Assembly (NCBI RefSeq): GCF_001557215.1
Contig: NZ_LSJM01000296.1
Coordinates: 1-27,452, forward strand
Reading direction: 5' to 3'
DNA: 27,452 nt
Source: Sphingomonas sp. CCH9-E2
GTDB lineage: Bacteria; Pseudomonadota; Alphaproteobacteria; Sphingomonadales; Sphingomonadaceae
Position numbers and translations under genes: made by a program. Within the stretch, counting starts at the first letter, position 1. Each line of letters starts with the position of its first letter. Below are positions 1-7,560 of the stretch, piece after piece. The notes below the pieces were generated by a model that made no database searches, was not told where the DNA came from, and saw only the letters and a list, made by a program, of their open reading frames with translations.

Positions 1-45
1 CTGCCGCCCCGCCGGCATCGCAGGCTTCCATGTCAGGAGATCGCC

Positions 46-1272
46 ATGCGCACCTTCTTGCTGGCGTCGCTGCTCGCGACGCTTCCCACCGCGGCCGTCG
101 CTGACCCGCTGACCTTTGACGACGCGCTGGCCGTCGCGGCCGCGCAGGCGCCGTCGCTCAAGGCGCGGTCGTTCGACGTCGAGGCGCGGCGTTCCTCCGC
201 GACCGCCGCCGGCCAACTGCCCGATCCCCGCCTCGGCGCCGGGCTCGACAATGTTCCGATCTCGGGGCCGCCCGCCTTTCGCTTTGGTCGTGACGAGATG
301 ACGATGGCACGGCTCGGTATCAGCCAGGACGTACCGAACCTCGCCAAGCGCCATGCGCGCAGCGGCAAGGCCGATGCGGATATCGGCGTCGCCGAAGCCG
401 ATGCCGGGGCCGAGTTGCGCCGGGTGCGGGTGGCGACCGCGCTTGCCTGGATCGACCTTGCCTATGCGCAACGGCGGCTCGGTGCGCTCGACCAAGCGCT
501 CGCCGAGCTCGCGCAATATGTGGCGCCGGCAGCGTCGAGCGTCGCGTCGGGCTCGGCGCGCCCGGCCCAGACCCTCGAAATTCGCCAGGCGATCGCCGCG
601 CTCGAGGACCGGCGCAGCGAGGTCGCCGCCGAAGTGGCGCGCGCGCGCGCGATCCTGTCGCGCTGGACCGGCGACCCCAGCCCTGAGATCGAGGGCGCGA
701 TCCCGAATTTCGCGATCGAGCCGGAGGCGCTGCGCGCCACGATCGACCGGCATCCCGATCTCGCAGCCGTGATCGCGCGCGTGCGTGCCGCCGAGGCCGA
801 TGTCTCGCTGGCACGCGCCGAGAAGCGTCCCGATTGGGGGTTCGAGCTTGCCTATCAGAAGCGCGGCAGTGGCTATGGCGACATGGTCTCGTTGGGCGCG
901 ACCATGAGCCTTCCGCTGTTTACCCGGAAGCGTCAGGATCCCAGGATCGACGCCGCGGTCGCCAGCGAAGGGGCCGTCCTGGCGCAGCGTGAGGATGTCC
1001 GGCGCGCCCTGCGCGCCGAGCTCGAAGCGGGCCTTGCCGACCATGTCATGCACCATGGGCAATGGATGCGCGCGAAGGACACGCTGCTCCCGCTTGCCCG
1101 CCAGCGGGCCGATCTCGAGACGGTGAGCTATTCCGCCGGCCGTGCGACCCTGCTCGACCTGATCCAGGCCCAGACAATGTTCGCCGGTGCCGCGCTCCAG
1201 ATGCTCGACCGCGAAGCCACCGTCGCGCGCGACGCCGCGCGGCTGGTGCTGACCTATGGGGGTGACCAATGA
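46..1272 (+). CDS. cusC: TolC-family outer-membrane factor of a copper/silver RND efflux system (CusC-like)
   Basis: Outer-membrane channel of a tripartite RND pump, expected to form a trimeric duct that exports Cu(I)/Ag(I) handed over by the CusBA complex. The 408-residue protein begins with a Sec signal peptide (hydrophobic residues 4-18, AVA-type cleavage site near residue 20). The rest is Ala/Arg/Glu-rich helical sequence with the two-repeat layout of the TolC/CzcC family. The start is supported by AGGAG at 35-39, six bases before the ATG; the frame is open upstream to the window edge, so a longer form cannot be formally excluded. The stop overlaps the next start (ATGA at 1269-1272), so it is the first visible gene of a cusCBAF operon. 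Substrate is inferred from the neighbours; the OMF alone does not define the metal. Confidence 0.9.
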   Translation: MRTFLLASLLATLPTAAVADPLTFDDALAVAAAQAPSLKARSFDVEARRSSATAAGQLPDPRLGAGLDNVPISGPPAFRFGRDEMTMARLGISQDVPNLAKRHARSGKADADIGVAEADAGAELRRVRVATALAWIDLAYAQRRLGALDQALAELAQYVAPAASSVASGSARPAQTLEIRQAIAALEDRRSEVAAEVARARAILSRWTGDPSPEIEGAIPNFAIEPEALRATIDRHPDLAAVIARVRAAEADVSLARAEKRPDWGFELAYQKRGSGYGDMVSLGATMSLPLFTRKRQDPRIDAAVASEGAVLAQREDVRRALRAELEAGLADHVMHHGQWMRAKDTLLPLARQRADLETVSYSAGRATLLDLIQAQTMFAGAALQMLDREATVARDAARLVLTYGGDQ

Positions 1273-2747
1273 CCATCCAGCTTTCACACCGCGCCCGGCT
1301 CGGGCTTGCCGGTGCCGTTCTTGCGCTTGCCGCGGGCGCCGCCGGCTACGGCATCGCCCAGTTCGGCCGGACCGATGCGCCGCCGCAACAGGCCGGCCAG
1401 GACGGCCGCAAGATCCTCTACTGGTACGACCCGATGGTGCCGAGCCAGCATTTCGACAAGCCGGGCAAGTCGCCGTTCATGGATATGCAGCTCGTGCCCA
1501 AATACGCCGATGAGGGCGCGCAGGGCGCGCCTGGCATGGCCATCGATCCGGCGCGGGTGCAAAGCCTGGGGCTTCGTGTCGCCACCGCCGAACGCGGCGC
1601 ATTGGCGAGCGGCCTCACCGCCACCGGCACGATCGATTTCAACCAGCGCGACGTGGCGATCGTCCAGGCGCGCGCCGCCGGATTTGTGCAACGCGTCTAT
1701 GCCCGGGCGCCGGGCGATGTGATCGGCGCGGGGGCGCCGCTTGCCGACCTGCTCATTCCCGAATGGGCGGGCGCCCAGGCCGAGTATCTTGCGGTGCGCC
1801 GAACCGGCAATCCGGCGCTGGCACAGGCGGCGCGCCAGCGGCTCGCGCTGCTCGGCATGCCGCCCGGCACGATCGCCGCGGTCGAGCGCGGCGGCCGGCC
1901 GCACAATGTGATCACGATCGCGACACCGGCCGGCGGCACGATCAAGACGCTCGGCGTGCGCCAGGGCATGACCGTTACCGCCGGACAAACCCTTGCCGAA
2001 GTCAATGGACTCGCAACGGTGTGGCTCAACGCCGCGGTTCCCGAAGCGCTGGCGGGGCAGCTCCGCCCCGGCCAAAGCGCGACGGCGACGCTCTCCGCCT
2101 GGCCGGGCGAGCGGTTCACCGGCCGCGTCGCCGCGATCCTGCCTGACATCCAGGCCGAGAGCCGCACGCTGACGGTACGGATCGAGTTGCCCAATCGCGG
2201 CGGACGCTTGCGCCCGGGTATGTTCGCGAGCGTGGACTTTGGAGGCGCGAGCCGCTCCGCGCTGCTCGTGCCATCCGAAGCGGTGATCCGTACCGGCAAG
2301 CGCACGCTCGTCATGCTGGCACTTGCGGGGGGCCGCTATCAGCCGGCCGAGGTCCAGGCCGGCAGCGAAGCTGGCGGCAAGACCGAGATCCTCGCGGGTC
2401 TCTCCGACGGCGAGAAGATTGTCGCATCGGGCCAGTTCCTGCTCGATTCCGAAGCGAGCCTGTCGAGCGTGCCCGCGCGGCCGATCGGGGGTTCCGCTCG
2501 GCCACCCGCCGCGCAGCCCGCGCTGTATGAAGCGGTCGGCAGGATCGGAAAGATCGACGCCAGCGGCGTGACGCTCGATCATGGCCCTGTACCGGCGCTC
2601 AGATGGCCGGCGATGACGATGACGTTCCGGCTCGGCTCGCCCGCGCTCGCGCGCGGGTTCAAGGTCGGCGACCGGGTGCGGTTCGGCTTCGACCAGCCGC
2701 CCGAAGGGCCGACATTGCGCCGCATGACGCGCGAGGCAGGGCAATGA
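1269..2747 (+). CDS. cusB: RND periplasmic adaptor CusB with N-terminal heavy-metal-binding domain and fused C-terminal CusF domain
   Basis: Membrane-fusion protein linking CusA to CusC, with its own metal-binding parts. Residues 10-30 form an N-terminal membrane anchor or uncleaved signal. Residues about 49-81 are a heavy-metal-binding domain recognised by [20 protein letters not shown] followed by MDMQLVPKY. The middle (about 100-400) shows the barrel-sandwich, alpha-hairpin and beta-barrel order of HlyD-type adaptors. Residues about 419-492 are a complete CusF-like copper-binding domain, with [19 protein letters not shown] supplying the His, Trp and Met-x-Met ligands known from CusF. At 492 residues it is longer than E. 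coli CusB (about 400), and the extra length matches the fused domain. The gene overlaps cusC by four bases and its stop overlaps the cusA start. The fusion suggests local loading of Cu(I) onto the pump; that role is inference. Confidence 0.93.
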   Translation: MTIQLSHRARLGLAGAVLALAAGAAGYGIAQFGRTDAPPQQAGQDGRKILYWYDPMVPSQHFDKPGKSPFMDMQLVPKYADEGAQGAPGMAIDPARVQSLGLRVATAERGALASGLTATGTIDFNQRDVAIVQARAAGFVQRVYARAPGDVIGAGAPLADLLIPEWAGAQAEYLAVRRTGNPALAQAARQRLALLGMPPGTIAAVERGGRPHNVITIATPAGGTIKTLGVRQGMTVTAGQTLAEVNGLATVWLNAAVPEALAGQLRPGQSATATLSAWPGERFTGRVAAILPDIQAESRTLTVRIELPNRGGRLRPGMFASVDFGGASRSALLVPSEAVIRTGKRTLVMLALAGGRYQPAEVQAGSEAGGKTEILAGLSDGEKIVASGQFLLDSEASLSSVPARPIGGSARPPAAQPALYEAVGRIGKIDASGVTLDHGPVPALRWPAMTMTFRLGSPALARGFKVGDRVRFGFDQPPEGPTLRRMTREAGQ

Positions 2748-5700
2748 TCGCGCGCATCATCCTATGGTCGGTCGCGAACAAGCTGTTCGTCGTGCTGGGT
2801 GCGCTGGCACTGGTCGCCGCCGGACTCTGGGCGGTGCGGGTGACGCCGATCGACGCACTGCCCGACCTGTCCGACACCCAGGTGATCATCCGCACCAGCT
2901 ATCCGGGCCAGGCGCCGCAGATCGTCGAGAACCAGGTCACCTATCCGCTGGCAACCACGATGCTGTCGGTACCGGGTGCAAAGACCGTGCGCGGCTACAG
3001 CTTCTTCGGCGACAGCTTCGTCTACGTGATCTTCGCCGACGGCACCGATCTCTATTGGGCGCGCAGCCGTGTCCTTGAATATCTCAACCAGGTGCAGGGC
3101 CGGATGCCCGAGGCGGCGAAGAGCGCGATCGGGCCGGATGCGACGGGGGTCGGCTGGGTCTATGAATATGCGCTGGTCGACCGCACCGGCGGCCATGACC
3201 TGTCGCAGCTACGATCCCTGCAGGACTGGTTCCTGCGCTATGAGCTGAAGAGCCTGCCCGGCGTCGCCGAGGTCGCGAGCATCGGCGGCATGGTCAGGCA
3301 GTACCAGGTCGTGCTCGATCCGGTGAAGCTCGCCGGCTACGGCGTCACCCACAGCCAGGCCGTCGAAGCGATCCAGCGCGCCAATCAGGAGGCCGGCGGC
3401 GCCGTCGTCGAGCTGGCCGAGGCCGAATATATGGTCCGCGCCTCGGGCTATCTGAAGTCGCTGGACGATTTCCGCGCGATCCCGCTCAGGACCGCCGCGG
3501 GCGGGGTCCCGGTGACGCTGGGCGAAGTCGCTACTATCCAGGTCGGTCCCGAAATGCGGCGCGGCATCGCCGAGCTCGATGGCGATGGCGAGGTGGCGGG
3601 CGGCGTCGTCATCCTGCGCTCGGGCGCCGATGCGCGCGCCACCATCGCAGCCGTGCAAACCAAGCTCGAGGAACTGAAGAAGAGCCTGCCTGCCGGGGTG
3701 GCGATCGTCCCGACCTATGATCGTTCGCAGCTGATCGACGCGTCGATCGACAACCTCACCCACAAGCTCATCGAGGAGTTCATCGTCGTCGCGCTCGTTT
3801 GCGCGCTGTTCCTCTGGCACGTCCGCTCGGCGCTGGTCGCGATCGTGACCCTGCCGCTCGGCATCCTCGCGGCCTTCGTCGTGATGCGCTTCCAGGGCGT
3901 CAACGCCAATATCATGTCGCTGGGCGGCATCGCGATCGCGATCGGCGCCATGGTCGACGCGGCGATCGTGATGATCGAGAACGCGCACAAGGCGCTGGAG
4001 CGCTGGGAGCATGATCATCCCGGCGAGCGGCTGGAAGGCACCGAGCGCTGGCGGGTGATCACCCAGGCCGCGATCGAGGTCGGGCCGGCACTGTTCTTCA
4101 GCCTGCTCATCATCACGCTGTCGTTCGTGCCCGTGTTTACGCTTCAGGCGCAGGAAGGGCGGCTGTTCGCGCCGCTCGCCTTCACCAAGACCTATACCAT
4201 GGCGGCGGCAGCGATCCTGTCGGTGACGCTGGTCCCCGTGCTGATGGGCTGGCTGATCCGCGGCCGCATCCCGTCCGAGCAGGCCAATCCGATCAACCGT
4301 GCGCTCACCGCCGCGTACCGCCCCGCGATCGACTGGACGCTCCGGCGGCCGAAGACGGTGCTGGTGATCGCGCTGCTCGTGTTCGCGACCACCGCCTGGC
4401 CGGTGTCGCGGCTCGGCGGCGAGTTCCTGCCCGCGATGAACGAGGGCGACCTGCTCTACATGCCCTCGGCACTGCCCGGGCTGTCGGCGGCCAAGGCGTC
4501 CGAGCTGCTCCAGCAGACCGACCGGATGATCAAGACCGTCCCCGAGGTGCAGAGCGTGTTCGGCAAGGCCGGGCGTGCCGAGAGCGCGACCGACCCGGCA
4601 CCGCTCGAGATGTTCGAGACGACGATCCGCTTCAAGCCTCGCGACCAGTGGCGGCCGGGCATGACGCCGGAGAAGCTGGTCGAGGAGCTCGACCGCGCGG
4701 TGAAGGTGCCGGGACTCGCCAATATCTGGGTGCCCCCGATCCGCAACCGCATCGACATGCTCGCGACCGGCATCAAGAGCCCGATCGGCGTCAAGGTATC
4801 GGGAAGCGACCTTGCCGAGATCGACCGCATCGCGCGCGACGTCGAGGGCGTGGCCAAGGCCGTCCCCGGCGTCGGCTCGGCACTCGCCGAACGACTGATC
4901 GGCGGGCGTTACGTCGATATCGACATCGATCGCGCCGCAGCGGCCCGATACGGGCTCAACATCGCCGACGTGCAGGCGATCGTCGCCGGCGCGATCGGCG
5001 GCGAGACGATCGGCCAGACGGTCGAGGGGCTGGCACGCTATCCGATCAGCGTGCGCTATCCGCGCGAGCTGCGCGACAGCCCCGAGGCTTTGCGGGCGCT
5101 ACCGGTGCTGACCCCTTCGGGCCAGCAGATCACGCTCGGCACCGTCGCCAAGGTCGCGATCGCCGACGGGCCGCCGATGCTCAAGACCGAGAATGGGCGG
5201 CCCTCGACCTGGGTCTATGTCGATGTGCGCGGGCGCGACCTCGCTTCGGTGGTGTCCGACCTGCAAGCGGCGGTGGCGCGGCAGGTCAAGCTCTCGCCGG
5301 GCGTGTCGATCGCCTATTCGGGACAGTTCGAATATCTGCAGCGCGCGCTCGACCGGCTGATGCTGGTGGTGCCTGCCACGCTGGCGATCATCTTCCTGCT
5401 GCTGTTCCTGATCTTCCGGCGCGTCGGCGAAGCGGCGCTGATCATGGGCACCTTGCCGTTCGCGATGACGGGAGGCTTCTGGCTGCTCTACCTGCTCGGC
5501 TATCACCAGTCGGTCGCAACCGGGGTCGGGTTCATCGCCCTGGCCGGGGTCGCCGCCGAGTTCGGCGTGGTGATGCTCATCTATCTCAAGCATGCGCTCG
5601 AGGCGCGCGGGCCCGAACCCGCCGCCGACGAGGTCCAGCACGCGGTTCGCGAAGGCGCGCTGCTGCGCGTCCGGCCCAAGGCGATGACGGTCGCGGTGAT

Positions 5701-5899
5701 CATCGCCGGCCTGTTGCCGATCCTGGTCGGCTCGGGCGCGGGCTCCGAGGTCATGAGCCGGATCGCCGCGCCGATGATCGGCGGCATGCTCACGGCGCCG
5801 CTCCTGTCGATGTTCGTGATCCCCGCCGCCTACCTCCTGATGCGCCGGCCCGGCGCGACGCCCGCTTCAACCCGCAACCTGCAAGGAGACGACCAATGA
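2744..5899 (+). CDS. cusA: Cu(I)/Ag(I) RND efflux transporter CusA (HME4 type)
   Basis: Inner-membrane proton-driven RND pump of 1051 residues. The start chosen is the ATG overlapping the cusB stop (ATGA at 2744-2747); a longer upstream reading in this frame lies inside cusB and is discarded. The product begins [20 protein letters not shown], a typical RND first transmembrane helix. The TM4 signature [13 protein letters not shown] matches the monovalent-cation (HME4) class rather than the CzcA class. Three methionines that clamp and relay copper in E. coli CusA (M573, M623, M672) are present at exactly these residue numbers, in the contexts [15 protein letters not shown] and IDMLATG. Copper/silver specificity is therefore well supported by sequence. 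It overlaps the downstream cusF start by four bases. Confidence 0.96.
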   Translation: MIARIILWSVANKLFVVLGALALVAAGLWAVRVTPIDALPDLSDTQVIIRTSYPGQAPQIVENQVTYPLATTMLSVPGAKTVRGYSFFGDSFVYVIFADGTDLYWARSRVLEYLNQVQGRMPEAAKSAIGPDATGVGWVYEYALVDRTGGHDLSQLRSLQDWFLRYELKSLPGVAEVASIGGMVRQYQVVLDPVKLAGYGVTHSQAVEAIQRANQEAGGAVVELAEAEYMVRASGYLKSLDDFRAIPLRTAAGGVPVTLGEVATIQVGPEMRRGIAELDGDGEVAGGVVILRSGADARATIAAVQTKLEELKKSLPAGVAIVPTYDRSQLIDASIDNLTHKLIEEFIVVALVCALFLWHVRSALVAIVTLPLGILAAFVVMRFQGVNANIMSLGGIAIAIGAMVDAAIVMIENAHKALERWEHDHPGERLEGTERWRVITQAAIEVGPALFFSLLIITLSFVPVFTLQAQEGRLFAPLAFTKTYTMAAAAILSVTLVPVLMGWLIRGRIPSEQANPINRALTAAYRPAIDWTLRRPKTVLVIALLVFATTAWPVSRLGGEFLPAMNEGDLLYMPSALPGLSAAKASELLQQTDRMIKTVPEVQSVFGKAGRAESATDPAPLEMFETTIRFKPRDQWRPGMTPEKLVEELDRAVKVPGLANIWVPPIRNRIDMLATGIKSPIGVKVSGSDLAEIDRIARDVEGVAKAVPGVGSALAERLIGGRYVDIDIDRAAAARYGLNIADVQAIVAGAIGGETIGQTVEGLARYPISVRYPRELRDSPEALRALPVLTPSGQQITLGTVAKVAIADGPPMLKTENGRPSTWVYVDVRGRDLASVVSDLQAAVARQVKLSPGVSIAYSGQFEYLQRALDRLMLVVPATLAIIFLLLFLIFRRVGEAALIMGTLPFAMTGGFWLLYLLGYHQSVATGVGFIALAGVAAEFGVVMLIYLKHALEARGPEPAADEVQHAVREGALLRVRPKAMTVAVIIAGLLPILVGSGAGSEVMSRIAAPMIGGMLTAPLLSMFVIPAAYLLMRRPGATPASTRNLQGDDQ

Positions 5900-6282
5900 A
5901 CCCACTCTACCTGACCCCGGCACTCGGCCTCGCCATGCTGCTCGCCGCCTGCGGCGAGAAGCCCGCGAGCGATACGGCGGCACCCGCCAACACCGCGACG
6001 GCCGACGCGCCCGGCGGCACGGACGCTATGTCGGGCAATATGGCGATGCCCGCCGAGGCGAAGTCGAGCAAGGGCGTCGGCACCGTGACCGCGCTCGACA
6101 AGGCGGCCGGCGAGATCACGCTCGATCACGGCCCGATTCCAGAGCTCGGCTGGCCGGCGATGACGATGGCGTTCACCGCAAAGCCCGAACTGCTGGGCGG
6201 CGTCGCTGTCGGGGACAAAATTGCCTTCGACCTGACCGTTCGCGGCAATGCCGGTGAGGTGACCGCGATCGCAAAGCAATAG
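5896..6282 (+). CDS. cusF: Periplasmic copper-binding lipoprotein, CusF family
   Basis: Small periplasmic Cu(I)/Ag(I) chaperone of 128 residues. It starts with a lipoprotein signal: the hydrophobic run of residues 4-17 ends in a lipobox LLAAC, so it is probably anchored to a membrane. A low-complexity Ala/Thr/Asp linker with several Met residues follows. The C-terminal half (about 60-128) is the CusF OB-fold, with [20 protein letters not shown] carrying the His, Trp and two Met ligands. The start overlaps the cusA stop (ATGA) and AAGGAG lies nearby (5882-5887). It closely resembles the CusF domain fused to CusB in the same operon, so this operon encodes two CusF modules. It is the last gene before a GC-rich hairpin. 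Confidence 0.93.
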   Translation: MNPLYLTPALGLAMLLAACGEKPASDTAAPANTATADAPGGTDAMSGNMAMPAEAKSSKGVGTVTALDKAAGEITLDHGPIPELGWPAMTMAFTAKPELLGGVAVGDKIAFDLTVRGNAGEVTAIAKQ

Positions 6283-6307
6283 CCGGCACGGTTCCAAACC
6301 CTGTTCC

Positions 6308-6333
6308 CGGGCCGCCGCTAAGGCGGTGGCCCG
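6308..6333. terminator. GC-rich hairpin between convergent cusF and mer-side gene
   Basis: CGGGCCGCCGC and GCGGTGGCCCG pair over 11 bp with one G-T wobble around a TAAG loop. It lies 25 bases after the cusF stop and 16 bases before the stop of the convergent gene on the minus strand. Position and stem suit a bidirectional terminator. There is no T-tract on either side, so intrinsic termination is not certain. Confidence 0.55.
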
Positions 6334-6349
6334 CCCCGGCCTCGTCCGG

Positions 6350-6577
6350 CTAGCGGCAGCAGGCGGCGTCCGGTCCCGCGAGTTGGATCGGGGGACAGGG
6401 CTCGGTGCCATAGGAACAGAAGACGCAGCAATCGCCGGCCTTTGGCCGCAGCACCGCCCCGCACCCGCTGCAGTCATAGAAATACTGGCAGGCGCTCGTC
6501 GGCATTGTCTCGGTCTTTGCCACCCCGCACAGCGGACAGGTGAGCGTCGATTGGGGAATGAACGAGCCCTCAGACAT
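6350..6577 (-). CDS. GDCCVxC-type cysteine-rich small protein
   Basis: Protein of 75 residues with the signature GDCCVFCSYG followed by PCPPIQ, typical of the small 'GDCCVxC domain-containing (seleno)proteins' found beside mer genes. It holds about a dozen cysteines: CPLC and CSGC pairs resembling a zinc-ribbon, the DCCVFC core and a terminal ACC. No signal peptide or membrane segment is evident, so it is likely cytoplasmic. Known family members sometimes have selenocysteine at one of these positions; here all are read as ordinary Cys codons. The start (MSEGSF) overlaps the merT stop by eight bases, so translation is probably coupled to merT. Its biochemical role is not established; metal or mercury binding is inference from cysteine content and context. 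Confidence 0.8.
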   Translation of the reverse strand: MSEGSFIPQSTLTCPLCGVAKTETMPTSACQYFYDCSGCGAVLRPKAGDCCVFCSYGTEPCPPIQLAGPDAACCR

Positions 6578-6938
6578 AGGAATAGCCGAGCCAGAGGAGG
6601 ATCGCGCCGAGCAGCAGGCCGATGAGGAGGACCACCCGCACGCCAGGCGGCGTACAGGCACCATCGGGGCCGCAGGCCCTCGCGATGCGCTGCTGCCGCC
6701 AGAGCAGGACCGCGCCGCCGATCAGGAAAAGCGCGCTCACGCACAGCAGCAGCGTCCGATACGGGCTGGCAGCCATGGCGATACCGCCGAGCCAACCGGC
6801 GCCGAGGCCAGCGGTGGCGAGCAACATCGGCAGCGCGCAGCACGACGCGACGCCAAAGGCTGCCGCGATGCCGCCGGCCGTAAAAATGGCGGCGCCGCGC
6901 GCGCCCGAAGGCGGACGGGAATCAGGCGGTCCGGACAC
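6570..6938 (-). CDS. merT: Mercuric ion transport protein MerT
   Basis: Inner-membrane Hg(II) uptake protein of 122 residues. Three hydrophobic segments are visible (about 17-45, 62-80 and 101-119). A vicinal Cys pair lies in the first (C33-C34, context ASCCALPMLL). A second pair, C89 and C95, sits in the cytoplasmic loop with the five-residue spacing known from MerT. The start is GTG, with AAGGAG nine bases upstream. It is transcribed leftward from the MerR-type promoter centred on 6988, divergent from merR, and is followed by the overlapping GDCCVxC gene. No merP, merC or merA is found in the window, so mercury delivered by this carrier must be handled by genes elsewhere or by the GDCCVxC protein. 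Confidence 0.9.
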   Translation of the reverse strand: MSGPPDSRPPSGARGAAIFTAGGIAAAFGVASCCALPMLLATAGLGAGWLGGIAMAASPYRTLLLCVSALFLIGGAVLLWRQQRIARACGPDGACTPPGVRVVLLIGLLLGAILLWLGYSYV

Positions 6939-6970
6939 GATGGGCGACTCCTTGCGATCAACGGAATCGC

Positions 6971-7001
6971 ACCCTACCGTCTGTAGCCGCTACAGACTCA
7001 A
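6971..7001 (-). promoter_or_regulatory. MerR-type promoter/operator for merT
   Basis: On the minus strand a -35 TTGAGT (6996-7001) and a -10 TAGGGT (6971-6976) are separated by 19 bp, the over-long spacer that MerR-family activators correct by untwisting DNA. The spacer contains the perfect dyad GTCTGTAGC-G-GCTACAGAC (6979-6997). merR starts 20 bases to the right, so the same site probably autoregulates merR. This is the closest match to the classical mer operator in the window. Confidence 0.9.
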
Positions 7002-7021
7002 CCCCCAATTTCGAGCAGCAG

Positions 7022-7429
7022 ATGACGACATCGGAGACCATCGCAATCGGGGAGCTGTCGCGGCGCACCCGCTGCAATATCGAGACGATCCGCTATTATG
7101 AGCGTATCGGGCTCCTGCCCAAGGCCGCGCGACGCGGCCGCTATCGCAGTTTCGGCACGGCCGATGTCGCGCGGCTCAATTTCGTCCGGCGCGCCCGCGA
7201 ACTGGGCTTCACGCTGGACGAGATCCGCGCGCTGCTCGGCATAGCCACCGCCGACACTGTCTCCTGTGACGATGCCCGCGAGATCGCGGCCTCGCACCTC
7301 AAGCAGGTTCGCGCGCGAATCGTGGATTTGAAGCGCATGGAGCGGGTGCTCGCCGACACCGTTCGGGCCTGCAGCGCCGGCGATCAGGTCGGGTGCCCGC
7401 TGATCAGTACATTGTCCGCGCGCCATTGA
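7022..7429 (+). CDS. merR: MerR-family transcriptional regulator, probably mercury-responsive
   Basis: Regulator of 135 residues with an N-terminal winged helix (IAIGELSRRTRCNIETIRYY, about 8-27; wing near YRSFGTADVARL) and a dimerisation helix (about 83-116). Metal-ligand cysteines are C82, C117 and C125. Tn501 MerR uses C82, C117 and C126 for Hg(II). Here the final loop (CSAGDQVGC then PLI) is one residue shorter, a length also seen in CueR-type loops, but the presence of C82 argues for a divalent-type sensor. It is divergent from merT across a perfect mer-type dyad, so mercury is the best guess for the inducer. No clear Shine-Dalgarno is visible before the ATG. Lead or another soft metal cannot be excluded. 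Confidence 0.85.
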   Translation: MTTSETIAIGELSRRTRCNIETIRYYERIGLLPKAARRGRYRSFGTADVARLNFVRRARELGFTLDEIRALLGIATADTVSCDDAREIAASHLKQVRARIVDLKRMERVLADTVRACSAGDQVGCPLISTLSARH

Positions 7430-7500
7430 GCGGATCCAGGGCTTTGAGCCCAAGCCTGGCCAGCCGTTGGCGATCCGATCGCCGAATTTGGAAATAGCCC

Positions 7501-7531
7501 TTGACCCTCGACCTGCTAGAGGGTGCAGATC
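7501..7531 (+). promoter_or_regulatory. MerR-family-type promoter upstream of the cytochrome c/FTR1 permease
   Basis: A -35 TTGACC (7501-7506) is followed 19 bp later by a weak -10 CAGATC (7526-7531). Between and overlapping them lies the dyad ACCCTC-N9-GAGGGT (7504-7524), with CTCGAC-CTG-CTAGAG at its core. Its centre sits at the same distance from the -35 as in the promoters at 6971-7001, 10943-10973 and 11380-11410. The gene start follows about 30 bases later. The outer half-sites resemble the CDF promoter at 10943-10973 more than the mer promoter, suggesting control by the CadR/PbrR-like regulator. Confidence 0.78.
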
Positions 7532-7560
7532 GCGAACGATTCTTAACAAGGGACTCGTCG

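Noticed and set aside
1284..2744. Long open frame antisense to cusB (486 codons)
   Set aside because: Arg/His-rich composition with no domain, a by-product of GC-rich codon bias on the opposite strand of a well-recognised gene.
4648..5895. Upstream extension of the cusF frame inside cusA
   Set aside because: Arg-rich, repetitive and out of frame within cusA; the CusF signal peptide begins at 5896.
7501..7560. TTG-initiated 20-codon extension of the FTR1 fusion
   Set aside because: It translates the -35, operator and -10 of a MerR-type promoter; the signal-peptide ATG at 7561 fits better.
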